NCBI GenBank assembly: GCA_947462335.1
Contig: OX381710.1
Coordinates: 63,049,303-63,113,302, forward strand
DNA length: 64,000 bases
Origin: Harmothoe impar
Taxonomy: Eukaryota > Annelida > Polychaeta > Phyllodocida > Polynoidae
Reading direction: 5' to 3'
Part shown: one piece after another, positions 45,571 to 56,566 of the stretch
Numbering within the stretch: the first letter of the stretch is position 1
Layout: every line of letters starts with the position of its first letter
Notes under the pieces: generated by a model
Seen by the model: only the letters and a program-made list of their open reading frames with translations
What the model was told of the DNA's origin: nothing
Database searches by the model: none
Made by a program: the position numbers and the translations under genes

Positions 45571-47511
45571 ATGCCTAGCTCTATTATTAATGACAGTATT
45601 GCCTTCACCGCTGTTGAGGGGATAATTGAAACCGGCTTGTTGAATAGCACTCCTAATACTGATTCATTATGTAATATGGTGACCGCGGTTCCAGGTATAA
45701 ATCAGGACGGTGAGGGGTGTGTGTATGACATTGACCCACTGAAGGGGTGCCCTATTGACCTGCGGGTAAACATGAATCAGCAGATTAGTGCATCAGCCTG
45801 TAGTCCTATTGAGGATATTACTAAGATACATGCTATTGGTTGGCCGCTGCCATTATTAGATAGCTGTATTAATGTGACTATGGCTGAGTCTAAGGGTCCC
45901 AGGGTGGTGTGTTTTGATGTATATAAACGATGCTTTAATGGTGTCTGTGCGTGTAAATATGTACTAGATAACTCCCCTGTTACCCTGAAGCCGTGTAGAA
46001 TGTTTTCTGAATGTTTTATGTGGGGTGAAGTCGACTGCAATTGGCAGTATCTAATGGAGGGTACTGTTTTCGGGTTTAGAATTGTCAACCCTGACTGTCC
46101 TTGCGAGTATGAGAATGTGAATTATAACTCTATTCTTAAAAAAGAGAATCATGAGTTCATGTCAAAGCGCATCAAATCAGAAATCAATTGTGATCAAATA
46201 CTTGAAGCTGATGTAAAACCAAAATGCATCCATGCTATTGGGGCAATTGAGAAGAAAAAGGATCCCAATGATGTAAAAATTAGTATACGCCCTATAACTG
46301 ATTGCTCTCGTAGTGGGGATGGGACTCCGTCTGTTAATGAGTTTTGCAATGAGATTTGCGAGAGATTTGTATATAAGTCTATGGATGATGTATGTGACTT
46401 GCTAAGGGAGTCAATGTGGCTTTGTAGCACGGACGTAAGCGACGCGTATAGAGGCCTACACGTATATTATGGTGACAGGCAGTACCAGGGTCTGAAAAGG
46501 GATCTGGGTGATGGTGAGAAGACGTATAGTGATGCGCACCTTTGCTTTGGTATGGCTTCAGGCCCTTACGTGTTTAATTCAATATCTGAATTTATTGTGC
46601 GATGTATGTACAGAAAGGGTTACCAAGATATTGTCAATTACCTAGACGACTTCCTTATCATGCATATTGATAAGGGAATATGCATTGAGATCCAACATAA
46701 ATTGTTTAGGGTGATACGGCACTTAGGCTTTGCTATTTCTTTCAAAAAAGTATCCCCGGTGTCAAGAAAAGTAGTATACTTGGGAATTGAAATTGATAGT
46801 GTTGCTATGAAACTCACTTTACCTGATGATGAAATGGAGGCATTGTTGGGTAAATTATCCCATGCTGAGGGAAAATTAAAATTGACAAAAAAAGAGGTTC
46901 AATCGCTGGCAGGGAGTTTAGCCCATGCCAGTAAGGTTGTGCGGGGGGGCCGCTGCTTTACTCGCCGCCTATACGACTTGTGTAATCAGGTTTCAAAGCA
47001 ACATTATAAGATACGGTTATCTGGTGAAGCCAGGGCAGATATCAGATGGTGGCTAGAATTTGCTAAAGTATTTAATGGGTCTGAGAAAATTATTAGACCT
47101 ATTGATGCCCATCTGTCAGTCTATAGTGACTCATCTTTTTCTGGTTTTGCAGCGCAGCATGGGAGAGATTGGTTGATGGGGGTTTGGGACCCCGGGGGCC
47201 GCTGCCCCTTGCATGAAAAAGCACATCACCATTGGGTCTCTTCACCAAAATCATATAATAGAAATATTAATGAGTTGGAATTTTGGCCGGTATTATTAGC
47301 TGCTAAAAGGTGGGGTCACTCATGGAGAGACTGTGAACTGTTTTTTGTCATGGATAACACGCAGGTGATGCATATGCTTAATACAGGCCGCAGCACTAAT
47401 AAGCAATGTATGCAATGGATAAGGGAAATGTTTTGGTTATCTGTAAGATTAAATTTCATGTTCGCTCTGTGTATATACCTACAAAAGATAATATCATATG
47501 TGATTCGTTGA
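45571..47511 (+). CDS. pol: YR element reverse transcriptase/RNase H
   Basis: A 646-codon frame from an ATG, in the same frame as the gag C-terminus but separated by its stop. RT motifs: STDVSDAYRGL (palm Asp), FGMASGPYVFN, catalytic YLDDF at about residues 357-361, and HLGFAISFKK. RNase H follows with YSDSS (Asp about 520), NELEF (Glu about 568) and VMDNTQV. The last RNase H segment (VYIPTKDNIICDSLSRW, about 47464-47514) reads in another frame, so a one-base loss or equivalent has occurred near 47450, at an AAATTT run. The native reading then reaches the putative donor at 47551. The enzyme would make element cDNA. Confidence 0.85.
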   Translation: MPSSIINDSIAFTAVEGIIETGLLNSTPNTDSLCNMVTAVPGINQDGEGCVYDIDPLKGCPIDLRVNMNQQISASACSPIEDITKIHAIGWPLPLLDSCINVTMAESKGPRVVCFDVYKRCFNGVCACKYVLDNSPVTLKPCRMFSECFMWGEVDCNWQYLMEGTVFGFRIVNPDCPCEYENVNYNSILKKENHEFMSKRIKSEINCDQILEADVKPKCIHAIGAIEKKKDPNDVKISIRPITDCSRSGDGTPSVNEFCNEICERFVYKSMDDVCDLLRESMWLCSTDVSDAYRGLHVYYGDRQYQGLKRDLGDGEKTYSDAHLCFGMASGPYVFNSISEFIVRCMYRKGYQDIVNYLDDFLIMHIDKGICIEIQHKLFRVIRHLGFAISFKKVSPVSRKVVYLGIEIDSVAMKLTLPDDEMEALLGKLSHAEGKLKLTKKEVQSLAGSLAHASKVVRGGRCFTRRLYDLCNQVSKQHYKIRLSGEARADIRWWLEFAKVFNGSEKIIRPIDAHLSVYSDSSFSGFAAQHGRDWLMGVWDPGGRCPLHEKAHHHWVSSPKSYNRNINELEFWPVLLAAKRWGHSWRDCELFFVMDNTQVMHMLNTGRSTNKQCMQWIREMFWLSVRLNFMFALCIYLQKIISYVIR

Positions 47512-47550
47512 GTAGGTGGGCTGAAAGTAGCGCCAGAGGGAGACTTCTTG

Positions 47551-47606
47551 GTGTAACTTCCCCTGACTCATTCTGTTGTTACAATTATCTTTGATATTTT
47601 TTGCAG
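47551..47606 (+). other. Putative 56-nt intron between RNase H and YR
   Basis: Donor G|GTGTAAC and acceptor TGATATTTTTTGCAG|G, with CTGAC at 47563-47567 as a possible branch point. The upstream RNase H frame leaves one base (G, 47550) and the YR frame takes two (GT, 47607-47608), restoring a Gly codon. The recombinase frame has no nearby ATG of its own, which supports joining. Spliceosomal introns have been reported in some DIRS-order elements. Confidence 0.5.
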
Positions 47607-48568
47607 GTCCCTGTGCTCGGCTAGTCGACAGATTACAGTTGTTGTTAGATCATGACTTAGCAGATAACACTGATAAGGCTAGGGCCACTCAAAGGAAAAA
47701 CTACTTGGAATTCTGTGCGGTGTATGGCATTGACCCTTTAAGCCCTGGGAGAGAAGGTGTGGCGTTCTATATTGCCCACTTATCTAATACCCACCGTTAT
47801 GTATCGAACAAGAACTACCTTAGTGGAGTCAATTATTATTTGCGTTCATTTCGGGCGCCGGGTATTGAGTATGATGACCCGCTCATTGTTAGATCGTTGA
47901 GGGGGGCAAGAAGATTCTTGGGGGATTGTTCCACCCAGGCTCTTGCACTTTTACCTGAGCATCTTTTGATTATGTTTGCATTGTTACCTAATTCTTTGGG
48001 TCACACATGTTTTTGGGCCACTGCCCTATTGGCATTTAGGTCTCTTTTGAGAAAATGTCATTACACGGATGGTGACAGTATGCTATGTAGATCTGCCTTT
48101 GTTTTCTATGACTGGGGCATGATGGTGACTGTTAGTAAGACTAAGACCATTCAATTTAAGGAGAGACAGCTCCTGATACCTGTTTGTAGGGTAAAGAACC
48201 TTATTCTTTGTGCCGTTCACTGGGTCGAGAAGCATTTTGCAGAAGTGAAAGGGAAACCGTCCCATCCTGCCTTCATAGTTGCAGAGATGGAGACAGTGAA
48301 ACCATTGAGTTATACTGTATTTTCGGATATTCTGAAATTGACTGCAAAAAGGGCTGGCATCAAAGCTGATAGGGTGTCCAGTCATGGATTCCGTTCAGGG
48401 GGGGCTTCTTTCCTCGCAAGATTGGGTGTGGGGATTGATGTGATTAAAGGGCGTGGAGATTGGAAAAGCGATCAAGTATTGGTGTATCTTCGACGTCCTA
48501 TTCAAGATAGAATCTCTGTAGACTTCAAAGTGGGGCAAATGTTATCAAATGTTGTGTCTGTGACATAA
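47607..48568 (+). CDS. YR element tyrosine recombinase
   Basis: About 320 residues, no internal stop. The catalytic set is present: Arg in TALLAFRSLLRKCHY (codon 47,999+ region, about residue 145 of this segment), HGFRSGG (His and second Arg, about residues 260-263), GRGDW with Trp (about 286), and Tyr in QVLVYLRR (about 294). An N-terminal SAM-like core-binding region precedes it (RKNYLEFCAVYGIDPL). It would recombine circular element cDNA into the genome. It depends on upstream sequence for a start, probably through the intron at 47551-47606. The only intact enzyme frame in the window. Confidence 0.85.
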
Positions 48569-48666
48569 ATGTTGCGTGAGTACCGTTGTGTGTGCATCTT
48601 ATAAAGATATAGTTAGCTTGGCTGTTGTTGCCATACATTTCCTTCTATCATTACTGTCTACACTTG

Positions 48667-48802
48667 GGCAGGTTTATCCAGCCAGTCGCTATGCGCACCC
48701 ACTACTTACTTGTTATGTTGTCTCTCATTATATGGCTATCATTGTCTATCATTATATATCTATCTATTACATGAAACTATTACGGTACGCAGGGGTAATA
48801 TT
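48667..48802 (+). repeat. Split direct repeat B1
   Basis: GGGCAGGTTTATCCAGCCAG through GTACGCAGGGGTAATAT, nearly identical to B2 at about 49011-49141 (changes include TCTATCATT/TCTGTCATT and GCAGGG/GCCGGG). It directly precedes A2. Confidence 0.85.
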
Positions 48803-48977
48803 GTCTATATAAGTGCCCGAGCGGTTATATGTGTATATTGCTGAGTAAAGTGACCACGCCCCCTTATATAGGACGCGGCAGCGCAGGGGTCGTGGAGGTT
48901 CATGATTCTCCCGTAGGGGGCAGTGCTGTGGTTGTTAGGGACGCGCTGGAGCCCGCCACAGTTGATTTCAAAATTTA
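48803..48977 (+). repeat. Split direct repeat A2
   Basis: Uninterrupted counterpart of A1. It confirms that GTAGGGGGCAGTGC is the native sequence across the CACTA insertion site. Confidence 0.85.
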
Positions 48978-49010
48978 CTGTATATAGATATATATGTTAT
49001 TAAAAGGGCA

Positions 49011-49141
49011 GGTTTATCCAGCCAGTCGCTATGCGCACCCACTACTTACTTGTTATGTTGTCTCTCATTATATGGCTATCATTGTCTGTCATTTTATATC
49101 TATCTATTACATGAACCTATTACGGTACGCCGGGGTAATAT
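49011..49141 (+). repeat. Split direct repeat B2
   Basis: Right terminal repeat of the YR element. After GGGGTAATAT the sequence returns to the outer TIR element. Confidence 0.8.
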
Positions 49142-50027
49142 AGCGGATATGACGCAATTTGGACTTTGTCATTTGAGCGATATATCAAAATGTTGATTGC
49201 TGTATTAAGGTTTTGAGTAATATGAATTATTATTGTTGTGCTATGCGATTATTTTCATTGCTTGTGGGGGCTTACATACTAAGCTATGTGTATTTTAAAC
49301 TCTTCATTCTGCAATGGGATCACACAGAAGGAACATGGCTCGCTCTATTAATGTTTCTAGTTATATTAATCATTATTCTTGAAGTATGTGGTATTTATCA
49401 TTGCTGGTGGGGCAAGAAACACAGTTTTCATTGTTCTATTAAGATCCTGATCGCCCTGTTGATTTTTCGTGTTATATTATTATTATTGTTGTTGTATGTG
49501 GTATTGATCATTGCTGGCGGGGCCTCACTGACTGATCTGTAAGTTAGTACTATGGAGGAGAGATGGCACCACCAACATCGGGGAGAATTTCTGCTGCTAT
49601 ACACCTAGATGGCAGAACCGTTCTACGCCTGCAGCTATTCCTGCACTGGGGAACCCTCTCTGGCTAACGGGGATTCCACACTATACTCTGTCTCTAATTT
49701 TTCTTAGTATATCTGTAGCACTAATATAGCTTAATATATTGAATGGTAATATATCTAGAAATGTCCTAATATAACTACTTTGAAGGTAACCAACAGCCGA
49801 AAAATTAGCAATGCTGTTTCATAAGTCGTTATACTAATATTTTTGTTAATGTATCTAAAATAGAAATATTAATTTTTCGGGTTTGGCAACAGGCTATTTT
49901 CCGTTACCTATGGCTACATTAACTCCGCTCTATTAAGACCTGAAAATAACACTCCTAGAAACACATCTTAAGAAACAGGCCCCTGCAGGGGAAGTTCTTG
50001 GAAATACATTCTTAGCATATTTCTTTG

Positions 50028-50109
50028 GGGCACACTTGACAGATTAGAGCCCAATAGTCTATTGCGCTATCAATGTAAATATTTGTCAATTTTGATAGCA
50101 AGTGTGCCC
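50028..50109. mobile_element. 82-bp MITE
   Basis: Exact 11-bp TIRs GGGCACACTTG and CAAGTGTGCCC; an inner GCTATC/GATAGC pair extends the palindrome. Confidence 0.55.
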
Positions 50110-50297
50110 GGCAATTTCTGATGCACAAGACAATTAAGAGATTTACCCAGAATAAGATAAGAGTTAAGCTAATAACATGCACGTCATGAAAGCCATGCTA
50201 TAACTTACTTTGGTGCTAATTGCTATTTTCAGATGGTTAATTTTAAGTTACACCACCTCTTGCTCAAAAATCATTACTCTTCAATATTTCCATGCTA
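50110..50297 (+). repeat. Duplicated exon-like segment, copy 2 left part
   Basis: Matches 38545-38720 (AATAAGATAAGAGTTAAGCT against AAATAAGGAAAGCTAATAAG; TGCTATTTTCAG against TTATTTTGCAG). Cut at 50297 by the foldback element and resumed at 53272. Confidence 0.4.
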
Positions 50298-50578
50298 GTG
50301 GGGGGGCAACTGTATTTCCGTGGGAATTTTGTGGTTATGGATGTTTCTCAAGTGATATCTGCAGTTTGAAAGGTGCTAAAGAAGATAGGATATCGCTCCA
50401 TTTTTTACTTTTACTACTTGAGCTATTTTTAGACTTATTAAGTTAAGTAGTGTAATTACAGCTTAACGGGGCTCTGTCTCTCTAGAAAATAGAGCTAAAA
50501 ATTTCCAACAACACCTACCCCCCCTAAATCAAGTACAGGGAATCTTGTGGTGAGGTTTATTTTTCTATATGCCTGATG

Positions 50579-51084
50579 GTTGCCTAGCAACAGGCATATT
50601 TTGCTACTTTTCTGTAGCAACAGTTCCAAGTATAGGTGCATTACATAAGGATGTTATGAAGATCATTTTGCAATATTCTATGATATATATATATATATAT
50701 ATATCATACAATATAGATCTGCATATATGTATGGGCCATAGCTTGCCTAGCAATGGGCATATTTTGCTATTTGTACATAGCAACAGCACAAATGAGGCTC
50801 TGTCTCTCTAGGAAATAAAGCTACAAATTGTCAAACAACACCTATCCTCCAAAACCAGGTATAAGGGATTTTGTGGTGAGCTTTATTTTTCTGTATACCT
50901 GATGGTTGCCTAGCAACAGGCATATATTCTTATTTATTTCACATTCATTTATACTCAGGGTCCTGTTTATATAGCAGTAAGTCACATTGTTCCCAAGCTT
51001 GTACACAGGGCAGGAGGATGCATAACGAACTACAGCATATAGTTGGACTGATATATTATATTAGTCCAGATATTGCCTAGCAAC
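50579..51084. promoter_or_regulatory. Cluster of RFX X-box-like palindromes
   Basis: GTTGCCTAGCAAC at 50579-50591 and 50905-50917, with variants at 50742 and 51072. The mirror arm has GTTGCTAGGCAAC at 52645-52657 and 52961-52973. CCTAGCAACAG equals the core of the MHC class II X box bound by RFX. Function here is unproven. Confidence 0.35.
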
Positions 51085-51941
51085 AAGTATCCATGATTGT
51101 CTTCTTTACTCCTGCAAGCAGGACCCATTTAGACCCAATAACCAAACTATTGCTTTTGCAAGTTGCTAGGTCTATCCCCAAAGTAATTAGAGCTATTAAA
51201 ATTATGGTGACACCTACCCCTCCCCAAAAGGAAAAAAGAAAGAACTCTATTACAGGTAATTCGGTCATTTGATCCATTTTACTGCATCTTCAATGTTTTC
51301 TGGCAGCCAGGGTAATTTGTTATAGAACAGGGTATCAGTTTCAAGTGAAGTCGACATGATTATAGGGCAACATGAAATTATATCATGCTATCTGCTAGGC
51401 AATGTACATTTTCTATCATAAAGAGTGGCACAAATTTAGAAAGTTAAATCATTTACCGTATTCCAACTGCAGTATCTGTTAGTATTCACTCTAGCTATAA
51501 CTCAAAGTGCTGAACTATTGATGTAGGGCAAACTAAAAAATGTGGCACCTTTGGTTGCTCCAAAGCTACCCAATACCAACTTTCCTCAATGTATAAGCTA
51601 ATACTGACTTTAATGTTATGCATGACAACTGATAAATGCACATGATAAATGCATATGAAAAAGGGCCTTAACAGTAACCTTTTTTCCTCTATGCTGCTTC
51701 AAATATTAGTCACATATATAGGCAAAAGTGGGGTATACAAGATACTTACTAGTGGGACATAGAGATCATTAGCTCTAAAATGTTGTTATTTTGGGTTACT
51801 ATTCACATTTAGCCCCTTCCCAGGCAAAAGGGTAGGTGTGATTCCATCTGGTAAGATAACTAGATACTTATACATGGCTGATAATTCTACTCAAATAATA
51901 ATGAGATGTTCACAAATTGATATTTCCAGTACAAGCTACAA

Positions 51942-52251
51942 CCCAGCCAGCATTGCTTAGTGGTACCCACATATTTGTGTTTTACGTGAGCAAGCTGATA
52001 ATTTGCCCATACCTGGGCAAATATAATATTAATATATAAACCATAAAAATGTACAATAAATGGAGGAAAAGGTCAGATGTCAGCATGTTTTGAAATATTT
52101 ACAATGTGATTATGGGAAAAAGGTTTTCCTGGGCTGGCCCATCTGGCTCTCACTGTTAGCCCTGGACCAAAAGGACCATAACCCAGATATGGGCAAGCCC
52201 AGCTGGCCCAAGTAAAATACATATGGGCCCCAGGGACCAATGCTGGCTGGG
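51942..52251. mobile_element. CCCAGCCAGCATTG MITE
   Basis: Exact 14-bp TIRs CCCAGCCAGCATTG and complement, with further imperfect pairing (GGTACCCACATAT against ATATGGGCCCC). Sits in the loop of the foldback element. Non-coding. Confidence 0.65.
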
Positions 52252-53271
52252 AACCATATGCTATAACCATAAAAAAGGGGTAATTAGCCTCCGGTTGTAC
52301 CTGCAGTGTATTATCAAAGTCAGGATTTCCCAGGCCTGGAGTGAAGAAGACATGGATGTTTGTTGCTAAGTAATCTGGGCTAATATGTAGAGTTCATGCT
52401 GTACCTATCTTAATGTAGGAGGAACATATATAACTCCATTCTGTATGGCTATAGTTAGTGGTGCTGCTGCACAAATAGCAAAATGTGTCCCTTGCTCGGC
52501 AAGCAGGCCAATACAAGTACATGTATAAAGATGCATATTGTATGATATATCAACCCTAGAATATTGCTAGATGATCTTCATAACATCCCTATGTAATACA
52601 ACTTAATTTGGAACTGTTACTACAGAAAAGTAGCAAAATATGCCTGTTGCTAGGCAACCATCAGTAATACAGAAAAATACACCTCACCACAAGATTTCCT
52701 TACTTGATTTTGGGGGATAAGTGTTGGTAGACAATTTGTAGCTTTATTTCCTAGAGAAACAGAGCCTCATTTGTGCTGTTGCTATGCATAAATAGCAAAA
52801 TATGCCCATTGCTAGGCAGGCTATGGCCCATACATATATGCAGATCTATATTGTATGATATATATATCATAGAATATTGCAAAATGATCTTCATAACATC
52901 CCTATATGTAATGCACCTATACTTGGAACTGTTGCTACAGAAAAGTAGCAAAATATGCCTGTTGCTAGGCAACCATCAGGCATATGGAAAAATAAACCTC
53001 ACCACAAGATTCCCTGTACTTGATTTAGGGGGGGTAGGTGTTGTTGGAAAATTTATAGCTCTATTTTCTAGAGAGACAGAGCCCCGTTAAGCTGTAATTA
53101 CACTACTTAACTTGATGGGCCTAAAAATAGCTCAAAATTAATAGTCAAAATAAAAAATGGAGCGGTATCCTATCTTCTTCAGCACCCTTTTATCCATAGA
53201 TTCCATGTGAAAAAGTATCATAACCATGAAATTCCTGCGGGGCCTAGTAAATGTGACAATTGCCCCCCCAC

Positions 53272-53560
53272 TATGCCCATGCGCAAAGCTTTCAGCCATT
53301 GCCTCTGTACGCACATTTCAGCTCAGCAGCTCTAGCTAAAACCAAGTCAGCATTGGCAGTCCTTGGAAGAACCTGGGATAGATGAGACGTAAAGACAGTG
53401 TAGAAGCTATTCAGGAGAAACTGATAGTAACAAAATTTTATGTTGGTTTAACTACGATTCAAGGTCAGTGTAAGCTCAGCTATTCACAGGCTCAACAGAT
53501 GGGAGTGGTGAGAGTGTTTCTCAAAAGAGACTGTGGCAGTGACTGTTTGGATCCATAGTG
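53272..53560 (+). repeat. Duplicated exon-like segment, copy 2 right part
   Basis: Continues the match to 38745-39000: GTCAGCATTGGCAGTCCTTG against GTCAGCTTTGGCAGTGCTAG, and TTCAGGAGAAACTGATAGT against TTCAGGAGAAACTAATGGT. Confidence 0.45.
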
Positions 53561-55580
53561 AGATCATTGCTATGCTCCTCAATGACCAATTTTAATGTTC
53601 TTCCAACACTTCTTTGGAATTGCGTACCTCATTAGGTTTACAAAATGCACATAATATACACTTGGGGGATCATACCTCCCTTTAAGGAAACAGCATCTAC
53701 ACTCATTGTGATGATAAGGCTGTGTCTCATCAATACAAGTTGAGAGTCAATGACCGGGTGCACTCTATGACTGACATGAAAGAAAATAGCTCGTTTAGGG
53801 CAGATGTACATAGAAATAGCCAAGAAATGTAATGGATATTTATATCAATTTGGTATTTTCGCATCCATGATTTATAAATTAGATGTTATAAAGTTAATAA
53901 TCTGCAGGATAGATGCATGGTTGATAAAAAGTGAATAATATTCTGACATCTGGCAATCCATGACAGTGACTGGACTAGAATATTCTATTCACATGTACAT
54001 GACACACAGTGCAGGTGAGTGGGGATGTACGTTTCTTTTTATGAAATAGGGATTTAACCAAAGAAGGCCGTATTTCACACACCTGTAAAACAGTCTGTCA
54101 TGTCATCACAATGGCCATCATTGGTTATCAGTCGGATCGGGTCAGAATACAGCAATTGGAAGCATATCCAATCGGTATGGAAGCACTTTCTGTCCAACAG
54201 ACTGTCCAATCGGGCACAAAAAAAGTCTGAAAATCGGATCTGAAAGCAAAAGGCACCTCAATCTAACCTGAGGAAAAAATGATAATGACAGATTATAATG
54301 CCCTTAACCAATGAAGATATGCCTGAAGTTTGATAGCAACATTGTATTAGTCCTATGTCTCCTTCTGGTAGAAAGCAGGCCATGGAATGGTATTTTAGGG
54401 GCCAAACTCCCTGAAATTCAATAGGCAAAATCGAGGAGAGTTACGGGAGTTGGATGCTATAATTTTGCATATATGTTCATGAACTCCATCCATCTTTATA
54501 CAGGTGGAAAATTATTAGTATTTGAGAGCGTCATGCAGGGAAAGTTCCTCACATTTGTAGTAACGGCCCAGTTTCCACACATATTGCATTTGAAACGTTT
54601 GCCCACAGCCTTCCAACGAAGGGGTCCATGAGATACAGTAGACTCTTGGAAGAACCCCACTACAGCGCTCAAACCACTAGTCATGGGAGGCACACTAAAT
54701 TGGCACCCTTATGAGTGCCTGTCTGAAATGACCCTGTTGGTTTTTGCTCCTGTTCAGCCTCTATTCGAGATAACAGAGCATGCAATAGCTTATTGGAAAG
54801 CTCTCTTAGCCAGATACGCACTTATCATTGGGAATGAATTTAAATGTAAGTCCTAACATGGCAATTATCAAAATGTGAAGGTCAGCTTTAACCAAGTGAA
54901 TTTCATTGAAATATTCATGGCCCCTTTGTATTAACATTTGACCCTCTTTCTACATATCAAAAGTATGCTACATGTCTGTTTCTAGCCTCCTGCATGGAAT
55001 CACAAGAGGATTCATGCTTACGTTAGGTGAGAGGTGCTCAGCTCGCAGCTGGCCATTCTGGTCCCTACACAGTTGTTTTTTCAAACTAAATTATTTTTGA
55101 CCTTACTCGTTTTTATGTTTTGTAATAAGGGACAGGTTTAGTCATCCATATGCGTAGGCATCATTGTATAGGTCTCGTGATCACTAATATATACATATAT
55201 TATCGTATCATTATATTTTATCTTATTAGTAGAGACACTAGCAACACTATTATTATAACCTTATTATCCTGATGAAGACTACTGTACTCAATTTTGAAAC
55301 GTAGATCACACTTTTCTAGTTCCATTCAACCGTTTCCAACTATTTTGTACAACCTACTGCTGTTTAATACCAACACCAACTTATGTGTTCAGATTTTTGT
55401 TTTGTGTGTCTAATGTAAACTCGCTCTTTACATAATAATGTGGATTCTCATGATGACAAAGTGGAACATGTTATTACTAGAAACGGTGTGAAGATTGTTT
55501 TTTTTAATTTGCCTAACTTAATTGGGCACTTTTAAAGTCTCCACACTATAGGTGAGTGGTGCTCTGGGATCATCATGCAT
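53561..55580. other. No gene seen
   Basis: AT-rich, no supported exon. CCTGATGAAGACTACTGTAC followed by TGAAACGTAG at about 55269-55307 resembles the ends of some Penelope or LINE elements; I could not extend it. Confidence 0.25.
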
Positions 55581-55689
55581 CCCAGTGGGCACAGACCACT
55601 GATTAAGCGCTACCAAATCCCTGCATATTCTCTGTAGGGCTTAATAAGCGTTTAATAATGCATCTTGGCCTGGTTTGTGCCCACTGGAC
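55581..55689. mobile_element. Short CCCAGTGGGC MITE
   Basis: CCAGTGGGCACAGACCA and TGGTTTGTGCCCACTGG are near-perfect 17-bp TIRs enclosing about 75 bp with TAAGCGCT and TTAATAAGCGTTTAATAA words. Same terminal family as 34832-35690. Confidence 0.75.
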
Positions 55690-56566
55690 AGGAATCCAGA
55701 GGGCTACAGGCAAGGTAAGGCTCAAATCTGAAGTCTGCAAGTCATATCACTACCTAACTTATCAATCCTATTACAATGTTATCGTTGTATCTGAAGGTAC
55801 AGGTCTAGTGGCGCTCTGGGTTTAGCATGATGTAGATGTATGAGAGAGGGTAGGGTTAAATAGTTGCTTACACAGGATGTCCACTTACATCCCTATACAA
55901 ACACTTCCGTGATATACCCACACCTCTACACTGCTTTACTAGACTCCATAGAGGATGTAGGAGGGCTATACATGAGGGACATGTTCCCATCTCAACTGAC
56001 TATAAGGGGATACAGGGGTTGATACGGGTGCATTTGCACAAGCTCCCGGTGGTTTACCGTTAGGGGAATGTAGGTTTCCAATGTCATGTATGGTCTATAT
56101 GGGTTCCAGATGTTAAGATACAAGAAAGTTGTTTGTCTGAATCCTGTCTGTCATGCCTCCCACCCTTAAATAATCATATATGAATGGGAGGCATGGCAAA
56201 CCCTGTTTCAGCCAGTGTTCAACCACAGGGGCTGCACTGAGCTTCTCTATGTTTTGTACTTCCTATGCACCTTTAATGGTAGGAAGGGTTTCTTCTTAAA
56301 ACGTCAATGATGAAGATCATTAAATTCAAGAAGGAATACAGCTAAGCATAATTTTATTATAATTATGGTACTTTCCAAGGTCCCATCAAATAGCTATGTA
56401 TCACCTTCAAAATGTCCCTTGGATGTCGGTGGACCTTTAACTGCAGCAACATTGCAGGGTGACCTTCTGCAATACAAATCGTGTATAAACAGAGATGCAG
56501 ATCCCACACCAAAATTGTAACAATTGTAACACAAATAAGCTTTGCTCTATATGTGTTTCTTCAGTA
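55690..56566. other. No gene seen
   Basis: A CATGCCTCCCACCC to GGGAGGCATGGCA inverted pair at about 56152-56196 forms a small stem. Otherwise featureless. Confidence 0.3.

Larger units (their letters stand above)
41990..49141 (+). mobile_element. YR retrotransposon with split direct repeats
   Basis: Encodes gag, reverse transcriptase/RNase H and a tyrosine recombinase in the order of DIRS-order elements. Termini follow the A1-ORFs-B1-A2-B2 plan known from Ngaro and PAT elements. A1 is 41990-42104 plus 44270-44330, B1 48667-48802, A2 48803-48977, B2 about 49011-49141. A1 and A2 share GTCTATATAAGTGCC and the block ending CCACAGTTGATTTCAAAATT; B1 and B2 share GGGCAGGTTTATCCAGCCAG through GGGGTAATAT. 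YR elements integrate by recombination and leave no target duplication, consistent with none being seen. Length without the CACTA insert is about 5.0 kb. Ngaro-like is favoured over DIRS1-like because there are no inverted termini. Confidence 0.85.
41608..49985. mobile_element. Outer TIR element hosting YR retroelement
   Basis: Exact 18-bp TIRs CAGGGGCCTGTTTCTTAA (41608) and its complement (ending 49985). Weaker inverted similarity runs about 250-300 bp inward (GCCTGTTGC at about 41829 against GCAACAGGC near 49887). Without the inserted YR element the host element would be about 1.2 kb. A hydrophobic 109-codon frame (49213-49542) lies in its right half but matches no transposase I recognise. 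hAT or PIF/Harbinger are possible; target duplication not resolved. Confidence 0.55.
50298..53271. mobile_element. Long-arm foldback element, 3 kb
   Basis: Ends GTGGGGGGGCAACTG and its near-complement CAATTGCCCCCCCAC, flanked by TA on both sides (50296-50297, 53272-53273). The arms run about 750-780 bp and pair closely, for example 50455-50840 against 52730-53100. A spacer of about 1.4 kb holds a separate MITE (51942-52251). Each arm repeats a module containing TTGCCTAGCAACAGGCATAT and a (TA)n patch. No transposase frame was seen. The TA duplication suggests mobilisation by a Tc1/mariner-type enzyme. Confidence 0.8.

Noticed and set aside
49213..49542. Hydrophobic 109-codon membrane protein
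   Set aside because: Lies in the interior of a TIR element, is biased by T-rich sequence, and has no partner or homologue in the window.
55265..55310. Hammerhead-ribozyme-like CTGATGA ... GAAAC, as in Penelope elements
   Set aside because: The bases between the two core motifs do not form a convincing stem II, and stems I and III are not evident.
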